From Microcaldota archaeon (lineage in GTDB: Archaea > Micrarchaeota > Micrarchaeia > Micrarchaeales > Micrarchaeaceae): a stretch of DNA of 64,000 nt. The stretch spans positions 18,855 to 82,854 of the forward strand of contig JAJZAJ010000002.1 in NCBI GenBank assembly GCA_021799475.1. The letters are read 5' to 3'. This document shows positions 1-7,724 of this stretch, one piece after another; within the stretch, counting starts at the first letter, position 1, and each line of letters opens with the position of its first letter. The notes below the pieces were generated by a model. It was not told the origin of the DNA and did no database searches. It saw nothing but the letters and a program-made list of their open reading frames with translations. Position numbers and translations under genes: made by a program.

Positions 1-1092
1 GCTTGCATGCCCTTTTTCTATGCCAGCGAACTTCTCAAGCAGCTCCCTCTGCTCCGCGCTCAGCTTCGTCGGCGTATCCACTATTACGTGCACGACCTCG
101 TTTCCGTACTTTGCTGAATCGAATACAGGCATGCCCTTCCCCTTGAGCGATATTATCGAACCTGTCTGTGTGCCCTCGGGTATTGTTATCTTCTCTTCGC
201 CGTCGAGCGTCGGGACAGTTACATCTCCACCAAGTGCTGCGGTGTAGAACGGAACATGTACGTCTACGTGCAGGTCGTCTCCGTCTCTGTTGAAGGTTTT
301 GTCGTTTTGCACATGTATATCTAAATAAAGGTCGCCTGCGCCGTCCATGCCCATATCGCCCATTCCCCTTACTCTGAGCCTGGAACCTGTCGAAACACCC
401 TTTGGTATCTTGACGTCTATCTTGTCCTGGCCTCGTATGACCCCCCTGCCGCCGCACTTCCTGCACGGTTTCTCAAAATCCTTTCCACTGCCTCCGCATT
501 TCGAGCACGTCGATATGGACTGCATTATCCCGAAAGGCGTCTTTCTTGTCGTTTTCTGCTGTCCTGTGCCGTTGCATCTTTCGCACCTTATTATCCTGCT
601 GCCCTTCTCAGCCCCGCTGCCGGAACAGGAGTCGCATGCTTTTATGTGGTTTACCGCTATCTTCTTTTCTGTGCCCTTTGCGGCTTCCTTAAGGGTTACG
701 CTGATATGCTCCAATATGCTGCTTCCTATGTCTGCAGCCCTGCCTTTCTGCGTCCCAAACCCGAACATATCGAATACTGTTCCTTCGTTCCCGAAACCGA
801 AGTTGAATCCCATATTCCTCAGCACTTCGTCTATGTCGAAGTTCCTGAATATGTCTTCCTGGGTAAAGTGCTGGCTGAAGCTATCTGGCCCGTACATGTC
901 GTACTGCTTCCTTTTCTCAGGATCGCTGAGCACCGCGTAGCTTTCGTTGATTTTTTTGAATTTCTCGGTAGCTTCCTTAGATGGGTTCCTGTCGGGGTGC
1001 AGCTCCATAGCAAGCTTCCTGTACGCTCGCTTTATCTCGTCCTGAGATGCGTTCTTGCTGACGCCTAATATGTCGTAATAGTCCTCAGCCAT
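1..1092 (-). CDS. dnaJ: Chaperone DnaJ (Hsp40), 3' end cut by window edge
   Basis: Co-chaperone that stimulates DnaK ATPase and delivers unfolded clients. The frame is open for 364 codons from ATG 1092 to base 1, with no stop inside the window. Residues 1-70 form the J domain with the HPD motif near residue 32. A Gly/Phe-rich stretch (FGFG) follows, then four zinc-binding CxxCxGxG repeats ([32 protein letters not shown]) and the C-terminal client-binding beta domains. Only the last residues are missing. It is the last gene of the run HTH-grpE-dnaK-dnaJ and starts 4 bp after the dnaK stop, so it is surely co-transcribed. Identification is secure. Confidence 0.97.
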   Translation of the reverse strand, partial: MAEDYYDILGVSKNASQDEIKRAYRKLAMELHPDRNPSKEATEKFKKINESYAVLSDPEKRKQYDMYGPDSFSQHFTQEDIFRNFDIDEVLRNMGFNFGFGNEGTVFDMFGFGTQKGRAADIGSSILEHISVTLKEAAKGTEKKIAVNHIKACDSCSGSGAEKGSRIIRCERCNGTGQQKTTRKTPFGIMQSISTCSKCGGSGKDFEKPCRKCGGRGVIRGQDKIDVKIPKGVSTGSRLRVRGMGDMGMDGAGDLYLDIHVQNDKTFNRDGDDLHVDVHVPFYTAALGGDVTVPTLDGEEKITIPEGTQTGSIISLKGKGMPVFDSAKYGNEVVHVIVDTPTKLSAEQRELLEKFAGIEKGHAS

Positions 1093-1096
1093 TCAA

Positions 1097-2947
1097 TTAC
1101 TTTTCTACCTTGAATTCAGCGTCGGTAGTTCCGTCATCGCCTTTTGCATCGCTTCCGGCTCCACCATCCTGTCCTGGCATACCCTGTCCCGCCTGGCCCT
1201 GCCCTTTATATACGCTAGCACCTATTTCTTCCAGCACTTTCTTAAGGGCTTCGGTCTTTTCCTTTATAGCGTCGAAGTCGTCCTTCGATATGGCATCCTT
1301 AAGTTCATCCTTGGCCTTGGTTATCTTATCGGATATATCCTTCGGTATCTTGTCTTTGTATTCATCCAAAGAGTTTTCTGCCGTATATACAAGGGATTCC
1401 GCAGCATTCCGCGTCTCTATGTTCTCCTTTATCTTCCTGTCCTGCTCCGCGTACTGCTCAGACTCCTTCATCTTCTTTTCTATATCCTGCTTGCTCATCT
1501 TGTGTGGCGCGACAATGTCCATGCTCTGCGATTTTCCTGTCCCGAGGTCCTTTGCGGTTACATGCAATATCCCGTTCGCATCTATGTCGAATGAAACCTC
1601 TATCTGCGGCACGCCCCTTCTTGCAGGCGGTATGCCTGTCAAGGAAAACCTCCCGAGCTGAACATTGTCTTTCGAGAGGGCTCGCTCTCCCTGTGTCACT
1701 ACTATGTCAACACTGGGCTGGTTGTCCGCCGCGGTTGTAAACACCTGCGACTTCTTTATAGGGATCGTAGTGTTCTTTTCTATGATCTTTGTTGCCACGC
1801 CTCCGAGCGTCTCTATGCTGAGGGACAACGGGGTAACATCGAGCAGCAATATATCCTTCACGTCTCCTGACAGCACACCTGCCTGTATGGCAGCGCCAAG
1901 CGCCACCGCCTCCATAGGATCCACTCCTCTCTCTATTTTTTTGCCGAGCAACTGTTCAACGTACCTCTGCACTATCGGCATCCTAGTAGGGCCGCCTATA
2001 AGGACTACTTTATCGAGCTGTTCAGGCTCGATTTTCGCATCTTTGAGCGCCTGCCTTACTGGCATGGCAGATCTTTCTATTATCGGCAGCACCAAGCTCT
2101 CAAGTTTCGCCCTTGTGAAGCTGTATTCGAAGTTGATTGGGTTACCGGACGAGTCCTTCGCAAGGAACGGAAGGCTTATGTTGGTGGTAAGCGTAGTCGA
2201 AAGCTCTATCTTAGCCTTTTCCCCGGCTTCCCTTAGCCTCTGCATCGCCTGAGGATCCTTGGTGACATCCACTTTCAGCTTCGCCTTTATCTCATCAGCA
2301 AGGAACTTCACTATCGTATTGTCCATATCCGTGCCTCCGAGCTGCGTATCTCCGTTGGTGGATTTTACCTCAAAAACGCCGTTGCCGAATTCCATTATAG
2401 TAACATCGAGCGTTCCGCCTCCAAGGTCATATATTATTATCTTCATTTCCTTCGTTCCCTTATCAAGACCGTAAGCCAGCGCCGCAGCCGTCGGCTCGTT
2501 TACAAGCCTCGACACATTGAAACCGGCTATTTGCGCCGCGTCCTTTGTGGCCTGGCGTTGGTTGTCGTTGAAGTAAGCAGGTACGGTGATGACTGCCTCT
2601 TTCACCTCTTCTCCAAGGAAAGCTTCCGCATCACGCTTTATCTTCTGCAGCAGCATTGCTGAGAGTTCCTGCGGCGTGTAGCTGTTACCGAATATCTCAT
2701 ATTTGTAATCAGTACCCATCTTTCTCTTGAATGCGGTTACTGTTCCGGTCGGGTTTGCGACTGCCTGCCTCTTCGCAGGTTCTCCCACCAGCCTCTGTTT
2801 GTCTTTCGTGAAAGCAACATAGCTTGGGAATGCCTTGCCGTATAGCGAGGCTCCTTCGCTGCTTGGTATTATTGTCGGTCTTCCTCCTTCCAGCACTGCG
2901 GCTGCCGAATTGCTTGTCCCCAGGTCTATTCCGATTATCTTTGCCAT
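1097..2947 (-). CDS. dnaK: Chaperone DnaK (Hsp70)
   Basis: ATP-dependent Hsp70 of 616 aa, a normal length. It begins with the actin-like ATPase phosphate-1 motif (GIDLGTSNS), and the [12 protein letters not shown] phosphate-2 motif and the [11 protein letters not shown] adenosine motif follow. The substrate-binding domain contains [13 protein letters not shown], and the helical lid ends in a Gly-rich tail. In Archaea DnaK is a patchily distributed, bacterially derived gene that occurs with grpE and dnaJ, as here. It lies between grpE (25 bp upstream) and dnaJ (4 bp downstream). Expression probably follows the operator/promoter upstream of the first operon gene. Confidence 0.98.
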   Translation of the reverse strand: MAKIIGIDLGTSNSAAAVLEGGRPTIIPSSEGASLYGKAFPSYVAFTKDKQRLVGEPAKRQAVANPTGTVTAFKRKMGTDYKYEIFGNSYTPQELSAMLLQKIKRDAEAFLGEEVKEAVITVPAYFNDNQRQATKDAAQIAGFNVSRLVNEPTAAALAYGLDKGTKEMKIIIYDLGGGTLDVTIMEFGNGVFEVKSTNGDTQLGGTDMDNTIVKFLADEIKAKLKVDVTKDPQAMQRLREAGEKAKIELSTTLTTNISLPFLAKDSSGNPINFEYSFTRAKLESLVLPIIERSAMPVRQALKDAKIEPEQLDKVVLIGGPTRMPIVQRYVEQLLGKKIERGVDPMEAVALGAAIQAGVLSGDVKDILLLDVTPLSLSIETLGGVATKIIEKNTTIPIKKSQVFTTAADNQPSVDIVVTQGERALSKDNVQLGRFSLTGIPPARRGVPQIEVSFDIDANGILHVTAKDLGTGKSQSMDIVAPHKMSKQDIEKKMKESEQYAEQDRKIKENIETRNAAESLVYTAENSLDEYKDKIPKDISDKITKAKDELKDAISKDDFDAIKEKTEALKKVLEEIGASVYKGQGQAGQGMPGQDGGAGSDAKGDDGTTDAEFKVEK

Positions 2948-2972
2948 TCAATCACTTTTCATTTTTTATTTT

Positions 2973-3524
2973 TTATTTTTCCTTTTCTTTATCATCATGT
3001 TCCTGCATTTCCCTGCTTTTACTATCAGACTCTTTTGCCACTATCACAGAAGAATGCCTTAGTATTATGCCATTAAGCGTGTATCCTTTTTTCAGCACTT
3101 CTATTATCGTTCCGGGTTTTTTCGTCGCGTCATCTACAGCAAGCACGACTTCATGCCTGTATGGATCTACCATCCCCTTTGTCTCAATCTCCTGCAGTCC
3201 CTGCTTCTTCAGTGTCTCAGCAAAGTTCGAGAAAAGGAGCTCAATGCCTTTGAGCGTGTTTCTATCGGTCGATTTCCCAACCGCGAGCATCGCAAGCTCG
3301 AACTCGTCAAGGATTGGGAGAATCTCTTTCATCATCTCTGCTTTTCCCATCTGTTTTGCGCTCTCAATCTCTGCTTTCGTCCTCTTCTTGTAATTGTCAA
3401 ATTCCGCTGCAAGCCTTAACAGCCGGTCTTTCATCTCAGCGGCGTCATCCTTCTGCTCAGTCTTTTCCTTCTTTTCTCCCTGCTCTGCATCTGCTTTACT
3501 ATTCTCTCCCTTTCCTTCAGCCAT
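2973..3524 (-). CDS. grpE: Nucleotide exchange factor GrpE
   Basis: ADP/ATP exchange factor for DnaK, 183 aa. An acidic, Lys/Glu-rich low-complexity N-terminus leads into the long coiled-coil helix (about residues 30-90, including RLAAEFDNYKKRTKAEIE) and the C-terminal beta-wing (GMVDPYRHEVVL). I chose ATG 3524 because a GGTG Shine-Dalgarno-like stretch precedes it. The in-frame extension upstream would overlap the regulator gene and shows no conserved sequence. It starts 4 bp after the stop of the winged-helix gene, so translation of the two is likely coupled. Confidence 0.95.
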   Translation of the reverse strand: MAEGKGENSKADAEQGEKKEKTEQKDDAAEMKDRLLRLAAEFDNYKKRTKAEIESAKQMGKAEMMKEILPILDEFELAMLAVGKSTDRNTLKGIELLFSNFAETLKKQGLQEIETKGMVDPYRHEVVLAVDDATKKPGTIIEVLKKGYTLNGIILRHSSVIVAKESDSKSREMQEHDDKEKEK

Positions 3525-3528
3525 AAAA

Positions 3529-3972
3529 TCACACCGTATCTTGCATCGTCGGCTGGTGTCCATGCAGCCTTCCCCTTGCTCTTGCGTTCATCGCCCTGTC
3601 AAACTCCATCGCCGCAAGCATCATCTTTCTCATCTCACGCTCTATATCAAGCTGCATCTCCTCTATTGCTTTTGAGAGCTCGTTGGCCCGTAGATAGTAC
3701 CTCCTACCCCTTTTGACTAGGAGGCCTGTTTCTATGAGTCTATTTAGGTGATAGATCACAGTACTGCGCGCAAGTTCGTGCTCAGAGCTAAGCTCCGTGC
3801 TCGAAAGACCGTGGTTGTTATAAGCCGCGTTCACGAATTCCTTCAATATCTGCTCCTCCATGCTAATATTGTTCTCATCTGATAGGTTAAACTCGGCACA
3901 GAACCAGTGTATAAGAGCCTCGGGGCTGTTATAGTTGGGTCTCTGTACCGAACGTATGATTATCTTTACCAT
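3529..3972 (-). CDS. Winged-helix transcriptional regulator heading the chaperone operon
   Basis: Protein of 147 aa. Residues ~40-95 form an ArsR/MarR-like winged helix (STELSSEHELARSTVIYHLNRLIETGLLVKRGRRYYLR), followed by a Glu/Arg-rich helical tail (residues ~97-135) that could mediate dimerisation. It is the first gene of the grpE-dnaK-dnaJ operon. A TATA box at 3991-4003 is centred about 25 bp upstream of its ATG, so the message is probably leaderless. A perfect inverted repeat lies just upstream of that box. Position and fold suggest a heat-shock regulator that controls its own operon, analogous to bacterial HrcA but not homologous to it. That role is inference; the HTH assignment is firm. 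Confidence 0.85.
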   Translation of the reverse strand: MVKIIIRSVQRPNYNSPEALIHWFCAEFNLSDENNISMEEQILKEFVNAAYNNHGLSSTELSSEHELARSTVIYHLNRLIETGLLVKRGRRYYLRANELSKAIEEMQLDIEREMRKMMLAAMEFDRAMNARARGRLHGHQPTMQDTV

Positions 3973-3990
3973 GATATTATTTAGTAGCTA

Positions 3991-4003
3991 TATATTTAAA
4001 TAT
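3991..4003 (-). promoter_or_regulatory. TATA box of the chaperone operon
   Basis: TATATTTAAATAT centred about 25 bp upstream of ATG 3972, the spacing expected of an archaeal promoter driving a leaderless mRNA. A purine-rich BRE-like CGAAAC precedes it on the minus strand. Confidence 0.7.
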
Positions 4004-4019
4004 GTTTCGTTTCATTTTG

Positions 4020-4044
4020 ATATGTCAAATATTATTTGACATAT
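4020..4044. promoter_or_regulatory. Perfect 11-bp inverted repeat, putative operator
   Basis: ATATGTCAAAT, a 3-bp ATT spacer, then ATTTGACATAT. The two arms are perfectly complementary. The repeat sits about 20 bp upstream of the BRE/TATA of the chaperone operon. The most likely reader is the winged-helix protein encoded first in that operon. Its position upstream of the TATA box rather than over it could mean activation as easily as repression. Confidence 0.7.
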
Positions 4045-4115
4045 TGAAAAATATTTTCCTATCATAATTCTTAGCTTTCAAGGAAACAGCAATTTCTTTC
4101 CTGCGACAGCGCAGC

Positions 4116-4400
4116 TCAGCGCAGCAGATGGTTCTCAGCCGCATCTGTGGCCCTCCTTAGAAGAGAACTACCTATCTTTTCGTTTCCGTTACCGAAACTC
4201 CTGAGAATTCCAGAAATCCTCGGAGAATTTTTAATCCTGTCAAGGCAGTTTCTGATAGTTATATAATCAAGGATCCTTGTGACATGCGTCTGCATTTCCT
4301 GACTTGCATGCAAATGCTGCTTGTCCGGAGTTTTCGAGAGCATTCCAATCAGGGTATAGAGGCTGTTTCTGATATAAAAGCATCGAAAGGATATTGACAA
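4116..4400 (-). CDS. Possible small hypothetical protein
   Basis: An open frame of 94 codons with a TTG start; an internal ATG gives 75 aa. I recognise no domain, and the composition is basic and Ser/Ile-rich. It is listed because a TATA-like box on the minus strand at about 4421-4436 is placed to start transcription near 4400, and because the 505-bp interval between the regulator and thrS is otherwise empty. It may equally be a non-coding transcript or chance. Confidence 0.3.
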   Translation of the reverse strand: MSISFRCFYIRNSLYTLIGMLSKTPDKQHLHASQEMQTHVTRILDYITIRNCLDRIKNSPRISGILRSFGNGNEKIGSSLLRRATDAAENHLLR

Positions 4401-4477
4401 TCGTCAAACTGCGCCAGCTGTATTTATAATATAATCTGGTGCTTTTCCGCTATCTTTCTATCTCACGTCTTATGCGG

Positions 4478-6427
4478 TCAGCCAAAGAATATCGGTCTTT
4501 TCGAGAGCTGCATTGGCACAGTGAGGGGCGCCCTCGGCATATTTCCCAGCTTCTTGTTTATCTCGTCAACAAGCACGCTCTGCGGCATATTCTGCTGCCT
4601 TTTTCCTTCTCTTATTCTGACAGCCAGCTCTCCCGATGCGATTTCTTTTTCTCCAATAACCGCAACATATGGGATCCATTCCTTCTCAGCGCTGCTTATC
4701 TTCTTTCCCAGCGTATCGTCGCTGTCATCCACATCGGCTCTTATTCCGAGAGCTTTTAGCTCTTCCGCTACAGAGAGGCACTTGCTGAGGTATTTTTCTG
4801 ACAAGGGCAATACTCTTACCTGTGTTGGTGAAAGCCAGAGCGGCAGCGACTGTATCTCTCCCTTTTTCTGTTTTATCGCATCAAGCTCCAGGAACGCATG
4901 CACCACGCGTTCTATCGCACCGCTTGGGGAGCAGTGCAGCAGCACCGGCGTCTTCTTCAAACCTTCCTTATCCGTATACTTGATGTCGTATCTGCTGCCG
5001 TTCTCGTGGTCTATCTGCACCGTCGAAAGGGCAGCAGCCTTTCCTGATGCATCTATCACATTGAACTCGAATTTGGGATCAAAATATGCATAGCGGAAGC
5101 TCCACATCTCTATAAGCGCAGGCCTTCTCAGGTAGTCCTTTACCAGTCTCATAACGAAGTCGGTATTCTCTTTCCAGAACTGCTCCGTGCACCTGAATGC
5201 CGCTTCATAATCCTTCTCTCCTATGCCTATTTCCGCGAGTACGGACTGGCAGAACCTGAACTGTTTGTCAAATTCCTCTTCAGCCTGCTTCAGGTCGGCG
5301 CACATCGTGTGCATATCTGGCATAGTAAAGGCACGCATCCTCTTTATCCCCGCAAGTTCCCCGCTCTTCTCCCTCCTGAAGGCATATCTCGCGAGTTCAT
5401 AGACTTTGAGCGGCAGGTTCCTGTAAGAAATCGTCGCATCGTGCATCATCAGGAACTGGCCGAAGCATGCCGCGAAGCGGAGGAAATACTCCTTATCCTC
5501 TGATTTTACTATATAGTGCCTTGCGGGAAATCTTTCAAGATAGTCCTTCAGCGCAGGGTGCTCGTAATCGTACATTATCGGCGTTTCGACTTCGACGGCG
5601 CCGTAATCTATTACCCTGCTTGTGACATAGCGTTCCAGCAGGCTCTTTATCAGCCTTCCATTCGGGTAGTGCCTCATATTTCCCGCATCTGATCCAGGTT
5701 CGTAGTCTATCAGCTGCAGCTTTTTCATCAGAGCGATATGCGGCGGGGCTTCGGCATAGCTCCGCACTTTCTTTATTTCATAGTCTGCCAGTTTCTTCAG
5801 GTTATCGTATCCTTTGAAGTTGAACTTATCTGCATCGACAAGCCCATGCACAGGATCGAGTATGTACCACTTCGACACTACCTTCTCTTCTTCTTTTAGC
5901 GATCCCGATTCCTGCATCTCTTCTTTCTTCCCTTTCTCTTCTCCTTTTTCTCCCTTCCTTTCTTTTCCTGACTCCTTCTCCTTACTTTTTTCCAATATCT
6001 CTTTTCCGTGCTCTGACGATACGCCATAGCTCCTGTACATCTCTGCCAATGGGTGTCCTTTTATTTCGAAACCGAACTTCTTGTTCCAGCCGAACGGCGC
6101 CTTATTGACCAAAAGCTTGCTTTTGCCAGCCTCCTTTGCCATTATATCGAACAGCTCCATCGCTCTCTTCGGGCTTTCGAGTCTATCGCTAAGGTGTGCG
6201 AAAGGATACAGTATAAGATTCTTTATTTTCTGTTTCGATGCGAACTCTACCGCTTCCTTCACAGCGTTGACGGCAGTATCTTCGTTGTCGCCCTTTTCGA
6301 TAGCGACAAGAAGAACCAAGGCATTTCTGACATCAACCCTCTTTTTCTCTGCTTTTTCGTAAACAGGCGACTCTGGCTCCATCGGCTCGTAATTGAAGCT
6401 CTCAGTATCAAGCTGTATTATTCTCAT
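4478..6427 (-). CDS. thrS: Threonine-tRNA ligase, archaeal type with N-terminal editing domain
   Basis: Charges tRNA-Thr. The 649-aa protein starts at ATG 6427 (MRIIQLD), where archaeal ThrRS homology begins; the 55 in-frame codons upstream look non-coding. Residues 1-140 are the archaeal editing domain (D-aminoacyl-tRNA deacylase-like), which removes mischarged Ser. An unusual ~45-residue Lys/Glu/Gly-rich linker follows (about residues 145-190). The class II catalytic core shows motif 2 (YAFRREKSGEL) and motif 3 (SPSGAIERVV), and the anticodon-binding domain begins at LWLSPTQVRVLP. The charged linker is the only oddity. Two tRNA-Thr genes occur in this window. Confidence 0.97.
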   Translation of the reverse strand: MRIIQLDTESFNYEPMEPESPVYEKAEKKRVDVRNALVLLVAIEKGDNEDTAVNAVKEAVEFASKQKIKNLILYPFAHLSDRLESPKRAMELFDIMAKEAGKSKLLVNKAPFGWNKKFGFEIKGHPLAEMYRSYGVSSEHGKEILEKSKEKESGKERKGEKGEEKGKKEEMQESGSLKEEEKVVSKWYILDPVHGLVDADKFNFKGYDNLKKLADYEIKKVRSYAEAPPHIALMKKLQLIDYEPGSDAGNMRHYPNGRLIKSLLERYVTSRVIDYGAVEVETPIMYDYEHPALKDYLERFPARHYIVKSEDKEYFLRFAACFGQFLMMHDATISYRNLPLKVYELARYAFRREKSGELAGIKRMRAFTMPDMHTMCADLKQAEEEFDKQFRFCQSVLAEIGIGEKDYEAAFRCTEQFWKENTDFVMRLVKDYLRRPALIEMWSFRYAYFDPKFEFNVIDASGKAAALSTVQIDHENGSRYDIKYTDKEGLKKTPVLLHCSPSGAIERVVHAFLELDAIKQKKGEIQSLPLWLSPTQVRVLPLSEKYLSKCLSVAEELKALGIRADVDDSDDTLGKKISSAEKEWIPYVAVIGEKEIASGELAVRIREGKRQQNMPQSVLVDEINKKLGNMPRAPLTVPMQLSKRPIFFG

Positions 6428-6639
6428 AAATACACCGAAAAAATCGGAGGCGCATTTGGCTTCCAAGAATATTAATTGCGGAAACATTAATAACTTGATG
6501 TATGATGGGCAGGCGCCGTGAGCTCCTGAATGTTGCGCCAAAAAATCCATATGAGGAGAGCCTGCCGGTCGCGGAGGGAAAGACGTAGGCAACCATCGTG
6601 TTTTATATATTATTTGCTACTGACAATTTTAGGGATGAA

Positions 6640-7338
6640 ATGGTATCTAAATCGAAGAAGAAGAAAGGTATACCGCTCGCAGAACCATCAGATATTTCTG
6701 CGGGAGGAATGCCGCAGGGCAGAACGATCTATGATATTGGACGTGGCATCACCATGCCTGACGATACGATATACGAGCATGATATCCCGGTATATGAACC
6801 GGATGAGAGGCAACTGAAAGAAATACAGAATGTGCTTGAGGCATTGGTGCCACTGAATCCTGATGCGGCATTGCAGCTCGCCAATACTGTAGCTGCATTT
6901 TTAGGCACCGCGACAGGAGTAGCAAAGTTTATAGAGTACCTGAAGAAACACCTCGGAAATGGGGCGCAGGCGGCAACCGCGAGCATTACTTTTGAGGATT
7001 TTAGGAGGGAGGCAACGTCGCTGGCCAAGAAAACAAAGGAAAATGAGACAGGCAAGCATATTAAAGACATCGCAAAGGTTGTGCAGGAGCACTCCGACTT
7101 CCTGCTTAGGAACGTCCTCGCTATGCACGAAGCAGTTGGTAGCTTCAAAGTAGTGGTCCAGATGCAGCTCTTCATATACCGCGCAAGCATCCTCGCCGGT
7201 AACGTGCTGAAAGGTATATACATCGAAAGCGAGGCGCAGGATGTCCTTGACATGGAAAACCATCTAAGCAAGCTGCTCAACCAGAAGGAAGACAAAAGCA
7301 ACCGTGATAATATAATTGACAACACAGGTTACAACTGA
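6640..7338 (+). CDS. Hypothetical helical protein
   Basis: A 232-aa protein that I do not recognise. I chose ATG 6640 (MVSKSKKKKG); a TATA-like TTTTATATATT at 6601-6611 lies about 35 bp upstream. The basic N-terminus is followed by a predicted-unstructured stretch. From residue ~65 onward the protein is alpha-helical, with a hydrophobic stretch at about residues 80-105 (LQLANTVAAFLGTATGVAKF) that could be a membrane or amphipathic segment and a long heptad-like region from residue 150. It is divergent from thrS and convergent with tRNA-Thr(CGT). Confidence 0.75.
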   Translation: MVSKSKKKKGIPLAEPSDISAGGMPQGRTIYDIGRGITMPDDTIYEHDIPVYEPDERQLKEIQNVLEALVPLNPDAALQLANTVAAFLGTATGVAKFIEYLKKHLGNGAQAATASITFEDFRREATSLAKKTKENETGKHIKDIAKVVQEHSDFLLRNVLAMHEAVGSFKVVVQMQLFIYRASILAGNVLKGIYIESEAQDVLDMENHLSKLLNQKEDKSNRDNIIDNTGYN

Positions 7339-7374
7339 TAAAGCCTCGGCGCAGCTGCATCCGGCACTGGAAAA

Positions 7375-7447
7375 AGCCTCGGATGGGAGTCGAACCCATG
7401 ACCTATAGTTTACGAAACTATCGCTCTGCCAACTGAGCTACCGAGGC
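7375..7447 (-). tRNA. tRNA-Thr (anticodon CGU)
   Basis: Cloverleaf on the minus strand. The 7-bp acceptor GCCTCGG/CCGAGGC is perfect, with discriminator U. The anticodon loop TTCGTAA carries CGT within stem ATAGT/ACTAT, and the T-loop is TTCGACT. There is no encoded CCA and no intron. It reads ACG codons. Confidence 0.95.
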
Positions 7448-7587
7448 ACGCATGCAAGCGCTGCCGTCTGGCAAGCGCGGCGTTATTACATGCAAGAAAG
7501 CGGCACGGGGTTTTGCGTTAACGCGACTGCCGCATCCTGCAGGGTGCCTTGCTTTCATCTGCCTGCGTATCTCTTGATTAGTGCATC

Positions 7588-7597
7588 TTATATATAT
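7588..7597 (+). promoter_or_regulatory. TATA box upstream of the beta-helix protein gene
   Basis: TTATATATAT at 7588-7597 predicts initiation near 7615. The chosen start at 7725 would then have a leader of about 110 nt, so an earlier start in the same open frame cannot be excluded. Confidence 0.45.
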
Positions 7598-7724
7598 CTA
7601 TCGGCACTATACTTCCTATGACAGTGATTTGCGTTCATTGCCTGCGGGAGAACGCGGGAGTTCCGCTTACGCTGTAAGTATTAATCAGCAACAATTCAAC
7701 AGTCATATGCTTTCGAGTGTTGGC

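Noticed and set aside
7340..7382. 10-bp direct repeat (AAAGCCTCGG) at the 3' end of tRNA-Thr(CGU), at 7340 and 7373
   Set aside because: Only 33 bp apart with nothing between them; too short and too close to argue for an integration scar.
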